Assembly (NCBI GenBank): GCA_025093985.1
Contig: JACAAK010000004.1
Coordinates: forward strand, 868,001 to 932,000
From: Calvatia gigantea
Taxonomy: Eukaryota > Basidiomycota > Agaricomycetes > Agaricales > Lycoperdaceae
Length of the DNA stretch: 64,000 nt
Direction: 5' to 3'
Positions 1 through 11,256 of this stretch are shown here, piece by piece. The stretch's first letter is position 1, and each line of letters opens with the position of its first letter. The notes beneath the pieces are model-generated. The model was not told where the DNA came from. It was given only the letters and a program-made list of their open reading frames with translations, and searched no databases. The translations under genes were made by a program, and so were the position numbers.

Positions 1-3000
1 GCAGCCGGTATTATTCTTCATTCGGCGTGCGTTTTTCGTTGTTAATCCCATCACGCCTTTCTCTAACGGTTTGACCTCCAGTCTTAGACCGCCGGAAGAG
101 CTGTCTCGCAGGCGAACTGCCGTCTCGGCTAATGTCGACGGAACCTTTGCGACGGACGAAAATGACGAACTCATTCCTCGGCGTGCAGTTGTCATACAGA
201 CACAACCCAAATCGCAAACGAAACGTTCTCGCATCCGCAGCTCAAGTGTTTCACTCACAAAAGCCGAGTCTATTGGCGTCCTCAAAACATTGCAACTACA
301 AGGCCGGTCACGGTTCCTCCACACCACGATCGACGCTCCTGCACAACCTATACCATACCAACCTATACCACTTTCACCTTCACGACCTCGAAGGAACTCT
401 ACTTCGTCGTCCGATGGATTGGATAGACCTTTGTCGCCTGCAAGAAATTTTACCGCTGCTGCCGTAGAGTCGGGGACCGCCTCTGTTGAAGAGTTATCCC
501 TGCGACCTCGTCGAAATTCTACTTCATCGACTGATGGATTCGACAGGGCGTCTCTTGATTCGCCTCAACCCATTACCAATAGTTCTCTTCGCCCCCGCAG
601 GAATTCTACCTCCTCTATTGAGGAGTATGACCACAGCGATGTATCCTCGGCCGAGACCAAGCCTACCAGTCCCCTACAATCTCCTCGTCCCTCCACAACC
701 ATAACTGAACCATCATCGCATCGGTTCTCCTTACCTTGTCGAGGCCAAGGAGTCTGGCAGCCCACACCGTGTTGCTGAAGCCATTGCTCAGTTCCGTGCT
801 TCTGCCGAGGATGCTCAGACTCAGGACTTCAACCTCGCCCTTGAAGCGCTATACTGTCACTCGGCAGGGGGAATCGGCCATTCCTATGCTTGAGACGTAT
901 AATGACATGATCAAGTTGTCGATCCAGCCAGACGCCCAGACCTATAGTCTGCTCCTCACTGCTTTGGTCGAGCGGGATTATGAACTTGGTTCTACGATCA
1001 AGAACTTGTCCGATCTCCGGCAACGTATGAATGCTGGCCTAGATGGAGATAAAGCTGGGCAGTTTAAACGTCGTATCGGTATCTTGAACCGGGAACACAA
1101 AGAAAACTTTGCGTCGGTCTTGTCACTGTTCTATGCTGCGAGGAGTAGTTCTGCGACTATCCCACACAAGGTCTACTTTGACCTTATGCGCACATGTGGA
1201 TTCCATTCGAACGTCGACATCGCTCTTCAAATCTTCCAGCACTATCGAAAAGACGTATCGCAAGATTCGGCCTCTTTTCTACCAGGTCCTTGATCCAGGT
1301 TTACGGCAACACGAACAACATCTCTTCGGCAGAGCAGATTTTCCAACGTTACGTTACTGCTGGTCGTGAAGGTACTCTTGCCCTTGATTCCTCCACCACC
1401 GAAAGCCAAAAGAGACATATCGCTTGTTGGAATATTATGATCGAAGCTTATTTCCGTTGCGGACTTCCGGATAAAGCTATTGGGTTGTTGGACCAGATGA
1501 TGAACTCTCCCGCGGGCCTCAACTTTACTGTTGCCGATACACCCCCTCCCGCCTCTGCTACTTTCAGCACAGTTCTTAAAGGTTTCTGTGAAGCAGGCGA
1601 CATACAAACTGCATGGGCTTGGTATGAACGTTTGTTGGAACAAGGTGTTGAGACGGAGGGTTCATTCTCGCCCTCGAATCAGCCTATCAAACCGGATACG
1701 TATGCAGGACTACTCATGGTCGATACACTCGCTAAACACGGTTACGTCTCCGAGATGAACAAGCTATACTCGACACTCAACTTCCAGGAGTCCGAAATGC
1801 AATCTATTCCGTTGATTGTGCACCAGACCAACATGCACGCGATACAGAAATTCGACGACGCGGAGGCAATACGCATTTTGGAGTTCTTAACCTCTGATGT
1901 ACTGCCGAGGATCAGGAAAGCGAAGCATAAGAGGGCGATCGGGGTGCAAATTGCACAGGAGTATCTCAGGAGGGGATTACTAGAGAAGTCATTGGTCTCC
2001 TACGCGAATTTCTTTGAAACGAGGATGGAGGAGATTAAGACTGCACAGGGGGGTTCTGCGACGGCGATGGATCTTATGACGCATTTGCAGGCGTCACTGC
2101 ACGAATTCCAGGATGCGTTTTTGGAGACTACAACGCAGAAGGGAGAGTTGACTTTCGAGGCTGCAGTAACCGTGATGCAGATGGGTCAGTTCATTGGTGT
2201 CGAGGTGCCGAAGAAGTATCAGAAATATGTCTTACACGCGTACGCTGTGGCCAAGTCCAATAACAAGGTTCCTCTCGGCGATATTACGATTCGCGATTGG
2301 GAACAATTGCTGACCATGGCCATTGATGTCGAGGGTGTTTCGCTATCCTCGCCTACGACTTCCACTCAATTGTACGAGGATGTCCCTGGATACGCTTTCA
2401 GCGGCGTCTTGAGCCTCACCGAAGATCTTACCAGGTTCCAGGTCGATATCGAGGGTCTCCCGTCAGGTTTAATGCGCAAGACTATCCGGCACCTTATTTC
2501 GGTTTATGGACCCAATCACGTCGTCGCTACCTTCCAGAACTTCGGCCCAGCGTTCCAACGTGCGTTGGAAGAGAGCGAGGATTTTAGGAGGTTGGTTGTT
2601 GACGGCAAGGTTCAGAACGCGCCACAGAGTGTTGTCAACGACGAGCGTACGCAGAGATTAACACGACCGTATGGGAACCTCGCTGTTAGCGCTGCCCAAA
2701 CCAAAGCTGTGGACGAGGTGTTGAAGCATAATAACGTCCGGAGCGAGGTTCTTAACGCGTATGCGAGGTTGCAGCAGGGCTTGGAGTACAGGAAGGTCCC
2801 TGCGCCCAGGGTGCTCGGGAAATTGATTCAGGGATTGGGAAGGCAGGGTGAAATCGATAAAGTCAAGGAGGTGTATGCGATTGGGCAGGAGGTGTTTAAG
2901 GGTCTCAAGATGCAACAGGATGTCTTGAGGGAGGGTTGGATTTGTGTCGAGGATAGCATGATTATTGCTCTTGCGCACGCTGGGGATATCGACAACGCAC

Positions 3001-4340
3001 ACGTACATCGGACGAGGCTCATCGAACAGGGCGCTCCACCCTCTGCTGACGCGTACGGCGCTCTCATTCTTTATGTCAAGGATACCACGGACGACGCTTC
3101 GAACGCTATGATGCTCTATCGCGAGGCAGAACAGTTGGGCGTGGAGATGAATATTTATCTCTTCAACAACATCATCTCGAAACTCGCGAAGGCTCGCAAG
3201 GCTGATCACGCGCTGGAGATGTTCCACAAAATGAAGGCGCAGAGTGTCAAGCCCAGCTCGATCACTTATGGTGCATTGATTGGTGCCTGTGCGAGGGTCG
3301 GCGATGTGCAGAGTGCAGAGGCATTGTTCGCAGAGATGGTTGAGCAGAGGAACTTCAAGCCCAGGGTGCCACCCTATAATACGATGATGCAACTTTATAC
3401 GATGACTAAGCCGAACCGGGAGAGGGCGCTCTGGTTTTATGAGCAGATGGGTGTTGCGGGAGTCAAGCCTACCGCTCACACCTACAAGGTACGGTGTCTT
3501 GACCTGACCCTTTAGTCGGAACTGACGTTTTTCCCGCCCAGTTGCTCCTTGATATCTACGGATCAATTGAACCAGTCGATCATGCGTCCATGGAAGCTGT
3601 GTTTGAGGAGCTTCAGAAGGATCCTCAAGTCGATGTTCAAGGCACACACTATGCTTCTCTGATCAACGCATACGGTTGTGTCCAACGGGATCTTGACAAA
3701 GCCATTGCGATGTTCGACTCTGTCTACTTCGCTATGTCTCTCTCACCGTCAGTTCCTTCCCCAAGATTAGCCTCCTCCCTTGATGCAGTTGTATTCGAAG
3801 CCATGATCAACGTCCTCGTCTCTCACCGCCGCACGGACCTCATTCCCGAGTACATTAACAAGATGACAACAGCCGGTGTTCATATGACTGCCTACATTGC
3901 GAACTTTTTGATCAAAGGTTATGCCATCGTCGGAGAATTGGATAAGGCTAGAGAAGTTTTTGAGAGCCTGCTGGATCCGCCCACAGGGGTTGCGGCGCCG
4001 AACAACCATGCGCCTCATGACCCAAGTTCTGGTGCGAATGTCCCATGTATGGAGCCTGTATATCGCGAGGTGAGTAACATTACCCCTTAGTCCAGTTTGA
4101 TTGATACTGACCTTGGTTTGTGTAGCCGTCAACTTGGGAAGCTATGGTTCGAGCGGAGTTGGGTGCTGGCCATCGGGATCGGGCATCGGAGCTGTTGCAA
4201 CGGCTGAAAGCTCGGTATGTTACACCTTGTTGGCGTACTTAGAGTGAATGCTGATAGTATAAACTCATAGCCACTACCCCGAGGCCGTGTATAACCGTAT
4301 CAGCGGTGTCATGGTGGACCACTCGTCTCTTCTCGCGTAA
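1..4340 (+). CDS. Pentatricopeptide-repeat (PPR) protein, 5' end outside window, frame breaks
   Basis: The reading frame is open from base 1, so the start lies upstream. The basic N-terminal part holds three copies of an RPRRNSTSS unit (about 382-630) and suits a mitochondrial presequence plus a disordered linker. The remainder is helical repeats with typical PPR spacing (for example around 3160-3470, NIYLFNNIISKL and SSITYGALIGAC), so a role in organellar RNA processing or translation is likely from the family. Introns are 3489-3541, 4070-4125 and 4215-4270; the stop is at 4338-4340. The frame changes near 730, between 845 and 885, and between 1245 and 1300 without plausible introns, while similarity to PPR helices continues across them. 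I read these as single-base assembly indels, though a decaying gene is possible. Specific orthology not recognised. Confidence 0.75.
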
Positions 4341-5168
4341 ATCCTCTCGACTTGGTTTATTTGGTTGTGTGAATTTCTGTCTCACGACGATGTTCATACT
4401 GGTGCTTCGGCTTCGGCTTTTTGCCCTCACCACGTTTTCCATTACCACTATCCCCAAACCACCTACTTCCTTACCCCTCGGTCCTGGTCTCCACAGTTTC
4501 TGCTCTCCACTAACTCGCGACCTCACCCCATTATTGATTCTGGAGCCCGACATTGCTAACGTTATCCATCAAAATACCTCACGCCAACCGCTCATAGACC
4601 CAATGCCTGGATCCCCCCACCCTCACAAGCTAAGATTCCCCCTTGTCCACTTCTACTGCTCTTACCTCCTACACTCCTTGTGGGTTGTAAATTCCATATA
4701 TCCAAACCTTTAAACCTTCAAAATCAATTTCAGGACAATACAAGACTAGCATCATCTCCATTTCCATTTTCAAGTAAACTAGACAGCGCTAATTTTTTCC
4801 TGATTCTTGGTTTTTAAATAACACTTATCTCCGATGCATGCTTAGTTGTAGTCCATCAGACGATGCCTTGTATCATATATCTATTTACAAGGTTTCTGGT
4901 AGTTAGGTAGCATAGCACGAAAGAATATGTACGAATAAAAGGAGTGCTTTGGTGTGTTTGCGATCATTGCTACGACAGACGCCCATCGCTAGAGGTGGCA
5001 TCAGTAATCTCAGTTTGAACGGCATCCAAAGCTGCGGCTAAATTTGTGAACCTAGCCATCAAGGAATGAAATCATTTCCACGACCGATGAGCAACTTACG
5101 AACAACGATAAGTAGACTCTCACTACCCCACAGCTATTTCATTGCTCACTAGCGCTCACTTTGAAGAC
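4341..5168. other. Intergenic, no gene seen
   Basis: This stretch holds the 3' flank of the PPR gene and the upstream region of the CHAT gene. The first part is C/T-rich; short open frames on both strands have no recognisable protein character. A short 5' exon of the CHAT gene could lie here but I cannot support one. Confidence 0.5.
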
Positions 5169-8100
5169 ATGCACAGCATCCGCTGGACGCCGAATGTCTT
5201 CAGAATCAGTGCCCGGCGCCTACAGGTGCTGTTTCACCGGGAGATGGAAGCGCCCACAGCCTTGGAGGTACCATCCAGCTTCCAAAACGTCACAATAACA
5301 CGTCCCGCAGTCCTCTTCCACGTTTTTTTTAATCCAAAGTCCAACTTCAGTAAGTATGGTTATGATGCTTCATCGGTTGTCACTCACTGGCAAAAATACT
5401 CTCGCCACCAGATGACCGACGCCAAAGCGGACACTGGAGCAGGGGGCGCCGACGAACTCGGGCCCGTAACGAAGATATCCAGACTATCTGAACTTGCCGA
5501 CGTACTCGACCTCTTTGACCTCAACATTCGGAGAGCTGCAGATCGCGCAGTGGAAATACCCCGTGATTTGGACACCAAGCTCTCGAAAATGTATGCTTTA
5601 TCTAATCGTGCTATTGAGGCTAGCGAACCCGATTGTGACCACACAGTCGCAGTCACTGGGATGCTATACCTCATTCGATACCTTCGTGATCATGATCTAT
5701 CTGACTTTGAGGTTGCCTTCGCACTCAATTGTACCGCGAAAGAAAAACTCGGGAAGTGGGGGGATCCCTTGAACCCTTCGTGGCAGATGTTTCACATTTA
5801 CTTGTCTTGGATACGCAAAGACATTGTTGGAATGTCCACGGGTTCGATGGCCAACCTTCCACCTTATGTGTCCGAATCGCAACCCGGATTCCAGAGAGCA
5901 GACATCATTACTATATCCGAGTTCCCCGAAACTCAGGGCATCACCAACCATACCTTCCCCACGGATCCAACTGATCCCAGTCATCTTTGTGTGATTGGGA
6001 CGGCGTTGGCGAGGCGTTTCGAGGTATTTCACGACCGAGATGATATCGATAAGGCTGTGGAATATGGACTCAAGGCCGCCTCCTCTTCTTCGTCGAGTCC
6101 CCCCAGCCACGCATTATGTTATCACCGCCTCGCGACCTCTCTACTCACTCGCTTTGATTACTTCAAAGTGGAATCGGACATCTATGACGCTGCCAAATAC
6201 AACATGTTAGCCTTTCAGGTCCTTACAGACATTTCTGTTAGCGAAAGCTTCCGAGATTCGCTGGAACTCCAAGTCGATTCTGTCTTGAAACGCCTAACAT
6301 CACCAAATTCGGATTCGGTCGACCTGTCTCTCGCTCAGAAGGTCACCGAATTCGACGAGTTCTACATCTCTGTCCTCAGGCCCTTCAGCCCAATCCTCCT
6401 CATAGCCCGTTTGGCTTTTGTCAACTTTTATGAAAGCTATTTCTTGAAATCTGGAGGCTTTGAGCCTACTCATATTCACAGAGTGATTGAACACTGTACA
6501 AGGATACTCGAGAGTGAATCGGTTTTTCTATATCCAAAGTATCACTCCAATTGCCTCTATCGACTGGCGACAGCATATCAACATCGCTTTAATCACTCCC
6601 AGGACGAGAGCGATTGGAACTTACACATTCACTATCTTGAAGCCTACACCAATTCCCTCGAGGCGACGAACCTACAGGAGGATGCTACCGAGGAGCTTAA
6701 GGACGCTCGTCGCCGGTTAGCCCTTGCCTTAATTCGAAGATTCAACGTCTCAAAGGATCCAAGTGACTTGGAGGCGGCCAAACAATTTCATGAGCTCTCG
6801 GTCCGAGGCCTGGATCCCAACTTATGGCATCCTCATGACCATTTTTTCCCGGCTGCCCTCAGCTTTTCCAGCTGGCACGAGAGCGGGGATCAAACGTCCT
6901 TGGAAGATGGAGTTGCAAAGCTTCGCCAGACTCTCGAAGGAATCGCTAACTTCATTGGAGAGCCAACCCAACCACAAAGCTTCCTGACCCACGCGGTTTC
7001 TGTATACATCGAGTGGATGCTTACGGGCAGCCCTGATAGCGCCGCAAGTTGCATCGACACGTGTAGGGACATAGCGACGTCACCGTGGGCGGGACCAGAG
7101 GTCCAAATGAGGGCCGCGGTTATGTGGGGACAAGTGGCATTTATTCAAGGTCGCTCGGAATGCCTTGACGCATTTCACATTGCTGCTACGCTGTCGCCTG
7201 AGGTTTCAAGCTTGTGGCTGGGAAGAAAGTTGGAAGAGAGATACGGGGGGGTTTCGCGGTTATTTTCCTCTGTTCATTCTATGGCGACTTCGGCTGCTCT
7301 CATATTCGGAAATAAAGTTGACCTAGCTATCGAGTACTACGAGCAAGGCCTCGCCATTAATTATCGTCAATTGCTACAGCTCAAGAGTGAAACTCGCGAG
7401 CTTGAACAGGCCGAACCTACTCTTGCGCGGAGGTTAACTGCCGTGTCGGCGAAGTTATTCGAGCTCTCACACCAAGTACCAACCGACTTCGTAGGGCTCG
7501 AACCTGCTGCCTTCAGCGACGAAAAGATGGCGATCGCAGCAGAATACAGGAAGGTGGTGGCCGAGATCAGAACAAAACCTGGGTTCGAGAAGTTATTCCT
7601 CGCCCTTCCTTATCAGCAGTTGTCCATTGCAGCCGATGAAGGGCCTGTAATTATGCTTACCCACGCATATCAGGACTATGCGTATGCGTTGGTTATGTTG
7701 GATCCAACCAGAGCTCCAGTTGCTTTGAGCTTGCCTGCAGTTACGCAAGAAGCTGTTGATGGGTTCACTCAGAAGTTAACAACCCTTCTGTACCATTGCA
7801 ACGCCCTAAGAGGAGGCATTGACGGCGAATGTGAGGGCAGGCCATCAAAATCACGTTCCCCAGGGTCCGTCAACGAGAGAGAGTTCAAGGAAATTCTTGA
7901 GTGGTTATGGTCTGGGATTGTCAACCCTGTATTTGAGGAACTTGAGAGGGTAAGCATTAAAGGTCGCCTGAATGTTACGTCGGCTTATAACACACTCTAG
8001 AACGGAATAACTGAAGGCCGAATTTGGTGGTGTCCGTCAGACGTCTTCACCCGTTTTCCTCTTCACGCTGCTGCCCCGATCGAGTGTCCTTTCATCCAAT

Positions 8101-8774
8101 CCTACACATATACATTGGAGTCCTTGATCAAGGCGCGAACCGCTTCGCGTAGTTTTGGACCACATACACAGGCCCAGATGGCGGTTGTGGGCGTGAGCCA
8201 GTATCCAGAATACTCCCCTTTGGACTGTGTCTTGCAGGAGCTTCAAATTATCTCCAACCTCGCAAAAGATAGATCTTCCTGGCTGCAGCTAACTAAGCTA
8301 GAGGACGAGATGGCTGGAGTCGAGGCTGTCCTCAACGCTATCAAAAAGTCTCATATCGTCCACCTTGCCTGTCACGGCGAACAAAATCGGGACAAACCCC
8401 TCGAAAGTGGTCTTATACTCAATAACGGAACTCTCACATTAGAGAAACTGTTAGCAGAGGATTTACGCCAGGCACAGTTTGTCCTTTTATCGGCATGCCA
8501 GACAGCAACGGGGGACGAAAATAACATGAATGAATCACTGCACCTTGCGGGAGGATTCATGGCAGCCGGGTTTAAAGGAGCCATTGGGACACTGTGGAGT
8601 ATATACGACTCGGATGCTCCTGTAGTTGCCAAGATTCTCTATGAGACAATCATCAGCGACAAAGGAATAGGTATTCGTAAGGCGGCAGAGGGTTTGCAGG
8701 AAGCGGTAAGGTATCTTCGAGAGGAGGGCGTGTCTCATGAAAGATGGGTGCCTTTCATACATGTTGGGGTTTGA
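5169..8774 (+). CDS. TPR-CHAT domain protein (caspase-like protease fold)
   Basis: Two exons, 5169-7949 and 8001-8774, joined by a 51-bp intron, give about 1184 residues. The first 90 or so residues may be a C2-like region. A long helical part with TPR-like repeats follows (e.g. SHLCVIGTALARRFEVFHDR near 5970 and HSNCLYRLATAYQHRF near 6540). The C-terminus is a CHAT domain beginning at RIWWCPSDVFTRFPLHAAAP. The His-Cys dyad is present: His in HLACHG (near 8370) and Cys in LLSACQTATG (codon 8496-8498). CHAT proteins belong to the caspase/separase clan and are thought to cut proteins in cell-death or defence settings; that role is family knowledge, not shown here. I chose the ATG at 5169 as the first in the open frame; an upstream exon is possible. 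Confidence 0.85.
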
Positions 8775-8944
8775 GATGAAAGATATCGTTAAATTTTGCC
8801 GGTGTATGTAGTTTCTCCATTGTAGTTGTAACATAGGGGATATATCGAAGGGCTCGTCTGTATGGTTCCAAGAAGCTGAGTGATAACGGCATAGAAAGAC
8901 GAGCTGTATTGGGCCGGCTACACAAGAGATCCGATCCCGGAATA

Positions 8945-10888
8945 TCAAACCGTAAATGCAAGCCGCGGCTGCGATTCTTGTAGGACTCGCCAGTCCAGAA
9001 CCTGGAAATCACTGCACCGATGCTCCTCTATCTCCCCCTTTACATTTCCTTCACCCATACCGGGATCAACCGGTGCAAGGAATCCAGATAGTGAAGAATT
9101 AGAACCACCAGGACGGAGTAGGCGCTGAACTCGGACTGTTGACTCAGTGGGGTTGACACTGAGGACTTTGGCTGCGATAAGGAGGATCTCTGGTGTAAGC
9201 GTTTGAGGGTTCAGCTCCAGGTTCTGCGGCGCGCAGGATGAGTCAGGTATAATTTGAAGTCGAGGAAAACGAGATACCTTCCAGCCGACAATACATGTCT
9301 CCTTGAGATCGCCCAGTTGGGTGACTTTTGGAGTGGTATCAAACGTTCGCTCGGCTCTGTCCCAGTCGAACATCTCATCTTTTTCTATGGATTCGCTCCT
9401 GGTTGCGACGAGCGGTGTGTTTTGGGTACCACCTTCCTCGCCATCGTCATACGACAGCTTTATATCCCCGTCAGCCTGATACCCACTATTACTGTCGAGG
9501 AAGGAATCATCGGAAGGATCACCGTTAACAACCTCGTTGTGCTTTTTCTTCTTCCTCTTTTTCTTCCCATTCGAGTTCCAGAGGTCAGCTTCAACATCAA
9601 CGCTTGTGACAAACATATTTGGAGGCAATTGTCCGAGTTTCTGAATTTGGGATGGTGGTATGAGGCGAGGTAATTGTTGTGAGGTGGAAGGGCGGATAAC
9701 CTGCGACGCTTGACGCTGTTCTTTAGTAGCTGAGGCTTGCGGAATCGGTGGCAATATCGACGCTGAAGTTGGCACCAGCTCAAAAGCAGTAGATGCAACG
9801 GTCTCCTCTTCCTCCATAAAAACAATCTTCTTAGGCACGGGGGCCATCAAGAACTGTTTATATCCCTTCTTCTTATTTTTGTTTCCAAACGAGGACATCA
9901 TCACCTCTGGCCTTTCTTTCATTTGCGCATCCGCATCGACATCCGCGCCCAGCTCCCCTACCTTCTCCTTTCCGTTGCCATTCCACTGTGTTGAGCTTTT
10001 TGGTTGTTGAGGATCAGGCTGTTGACCAAGTGGAATGGCATTTGTATGAGATATGCCTCGAGGGGGGGAGGTGGAAGGTTGGGGGGATTCTGGAGCCGTT
10101 GTACGTAATTCGGCTTGTGCTGCGCGTAGACGCTTGCGGCGGAGGTTCCGTGAGTGAGTGGATGGTTTGCCCTGGCCTGGTGGGATAAAGGGTACTAGAG
10201 GAGATGGTTTAGGAGCAGTATCAGATGAAGCTTTGGCTTGAAGTTTGGATGGTCGGGCAAGGGGCGCGGATGACGGGAAATCCGAGTCAGATGAATCTGA
10301 TTCTTCGATGCTCGATGACGACGACGACGATGACGACGACGATGATGATGATGATGATGATGAAGAGGAGGAGGACTCGGCAGAAGAAGAGCTTGAAGAC
10401 GAGGAGGAGGAGGATGAGGAATCGCTCTCATGATTTGCGCCAGACTTTTCGGCTTTCAATTTCCGTCTTTTGTTTGCTCTTTGCCTTTCCTTATGGGTGC
10501 TTTTTCTCTTCTTTGAAGGATACGATATTACACCTGTGTAGTAGGAAATATCCATTGGTTTAGGAAAATCCCAGTGGTTGTAAGGCTCACCGTCTTCCCT
10601 CCCCTCCACGTTTTTTCCGGCGTGCAAATTTAAGCCATGCTGAGCCTTGACGCAAACAAGATCCCCATCTCTCAGAGCTACAGCGAATGGGCTCTCGTTA
10701 AGTAGCTCGAATTCATCCAGAAGCAATTGGATGTCGTCTCGCTTGACTCTGACAGTTCTGAGTGTTGGTACTCGAGAACACAAAATACCTTTGAATTCTC
10801 GTATTGAATTTGGCGTTTCGAGAGCATCGAAGGCGAACCAAGCCTTGAGATCTGGAAGAGGGGGAAGAGTCTGGATGCGTAACCGCAT
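8945..10888 (-). CDS. Coilin-like nuclear protein
   Basis: About 629 residues if 9224-9277 (54 bp, GT..AG, phase-neutral) is spliced out, which joins CIVGWK directly to NLELNPQTL. The N-terminus (MRLRIQTLPPL, then DDIQLLLDEFELL and VALRDGDLVCVK) resembles the coilin self-association domain. The middle is basic and nuclear-targeting (KRKSTHKERQRANKRRKLK) followed by a long serine run. The C-terminal GWK...LELNPQTLTPEIL segment fits the atypical Tudor domain of coilin. Coilin scaffolds Cajal bodies, where snRNPs and snoRNPs mature. I chose the ATG at 10888 because it begins the conserved RLRI strand; the frame stays open upstream to 10966. It ends tail-to-tail with the CHAT gene, 170 bp apart. 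The low-complexity parts make length estimates uncertain. Confidence 0.65.
   Translation of the reverse strand: MRLRIQTLPPLPDLKAWFAFDALETPNSIREFKGILCSRVPTLRTVRVKRDDIQLLLDEFELLNESPFAVALRDGDLVCVKAQHGLNLHAGKNVEGREDGEPYNHWDFPKPMDISYYTGVISYPSKKRKSTHKERQRANKRRKLKAEKSGANHESDSSSSSSSSSSSSSAESSSSSSSSSSSSSSSSSSSSSSIEESDSSDSDFPSSAPLARPSKLQAKASSDTAPKPSPLVPFIPPGQGKPSTHSRNLRRKRLRAAQAELRTTAPESPQPSTSPPRGISHTNAIPLGQQPDPQQPKSSTQWNGNGKEKVGELGADVDADAQMKERPEVMMSSFGNKNKKKGYKQFLMAPVPKKIVFMEEEETVASTAFELVPTSASILPPIPQASATKEQRQASQVIRPSTSQQLPRLIPPSQIQKLGQLPPNMFVTSVDVEADLWNSNGKKKRKKKKHNEVVNGDPSDDSFLDSNSGYQADGDIKLSYDDGEEGGTQNTPLVATRSESIEKDEMFDWDRAERTFDTTPKVTQLGDLKETCIVGWKVSRFPRLQIIPDSSCAPQNLELNPQTLTPEILLIAAKVLSVNPTESTVRVQRLLRPGGSNSSLSGFLAPVDPGMGEGNVKGEIEEHRCSDFQVLDWRVLQESQPRLAFTV
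10311..10430. repeat. GAY/GAR trinucleotide microsatellite (codes poly-Ser on minus strand)
   Basis: A run of GAC/GAT triplets grading into GAA/GAG. On the minus strand it is read as the serine tract of the coilin-like protein. It is probably length-variable. Confidence 0.85.
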
Positions 10889-10981
10889 CTGAGGCGTTTC
10901 GACAAAATCGAAATTTCGCACTCGATATGGTTGGCTTCGTGAGAGTGATAGACATATAAAAAACAAGACAGGGGCAAGTAA

Positions 10982-11077
10982 GTCACTTTGCCGGAGTGGT
11001 TAACGGGATCGCCTGCTACCACGGTAGCTGCCAGCGGTTGGTCTTTGACCGCGAGTGTTCGAATCGCTCAGGTGACG
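10982..11077 (+). tRNA. tRNA-Ser(GCU) with a 14-nt intron
   Basis: Folds as a class II tRNA. The acceptor stem is GTCACTT with AGGTGAC plus discriminator G. The D-stem is CCG/CGG around GAGTGGTTAA. The anticodon stem ATCGC/GCGGT holds the loop CTGCTA-A with anticodon GCT, interrupted after base 37 by about 14 nt (near 11018-11031). The long variable arm is GGTC-TTT-GACC. The T-arm is GAGTG-TTCGAAT-CGCTC, which also supplies the internal box B. Six T's follow directly. All stems pair and the intron sits at the canonical site, so a functional gene is likely. It lies just upstream of the coilin-like gene on the opposite strand. Confidence 0.92.
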
Positions 11078-11078
11078 A

Positions 11079-11084
11079 TTTTTT
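11079..11084 (+). terminator. RNA polymerase III T-run terminator
   Basis: Six consecutive T's begin two bases after the tRNA-Ser discriminator base, the usual Pol III stop signal. Confidence 0.85.
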
Positions 11085-11256
11085 GGCTATCGAACGGGGT
11101 CCCATGTCAGGCTTCAGGTACTTTTTCGGCCTCCTCCAACCTTTATGCGTAACAAAAATCAAATAGTAGTTTGTCACTATATAAACAACAAAATATGTTA
11201 TTGTCTCTTCTTTTGGGACTGCTTCCTATTTCCTTCACGGTACCTTCGTGGGCTGC

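Noticed and set aside
2658..3647. Long antisense ORF (329 codons) opposite the PPR gene
   Set aside because: Shadow of the strongly biased coding strand; the sense protein has clear PPR repeats.
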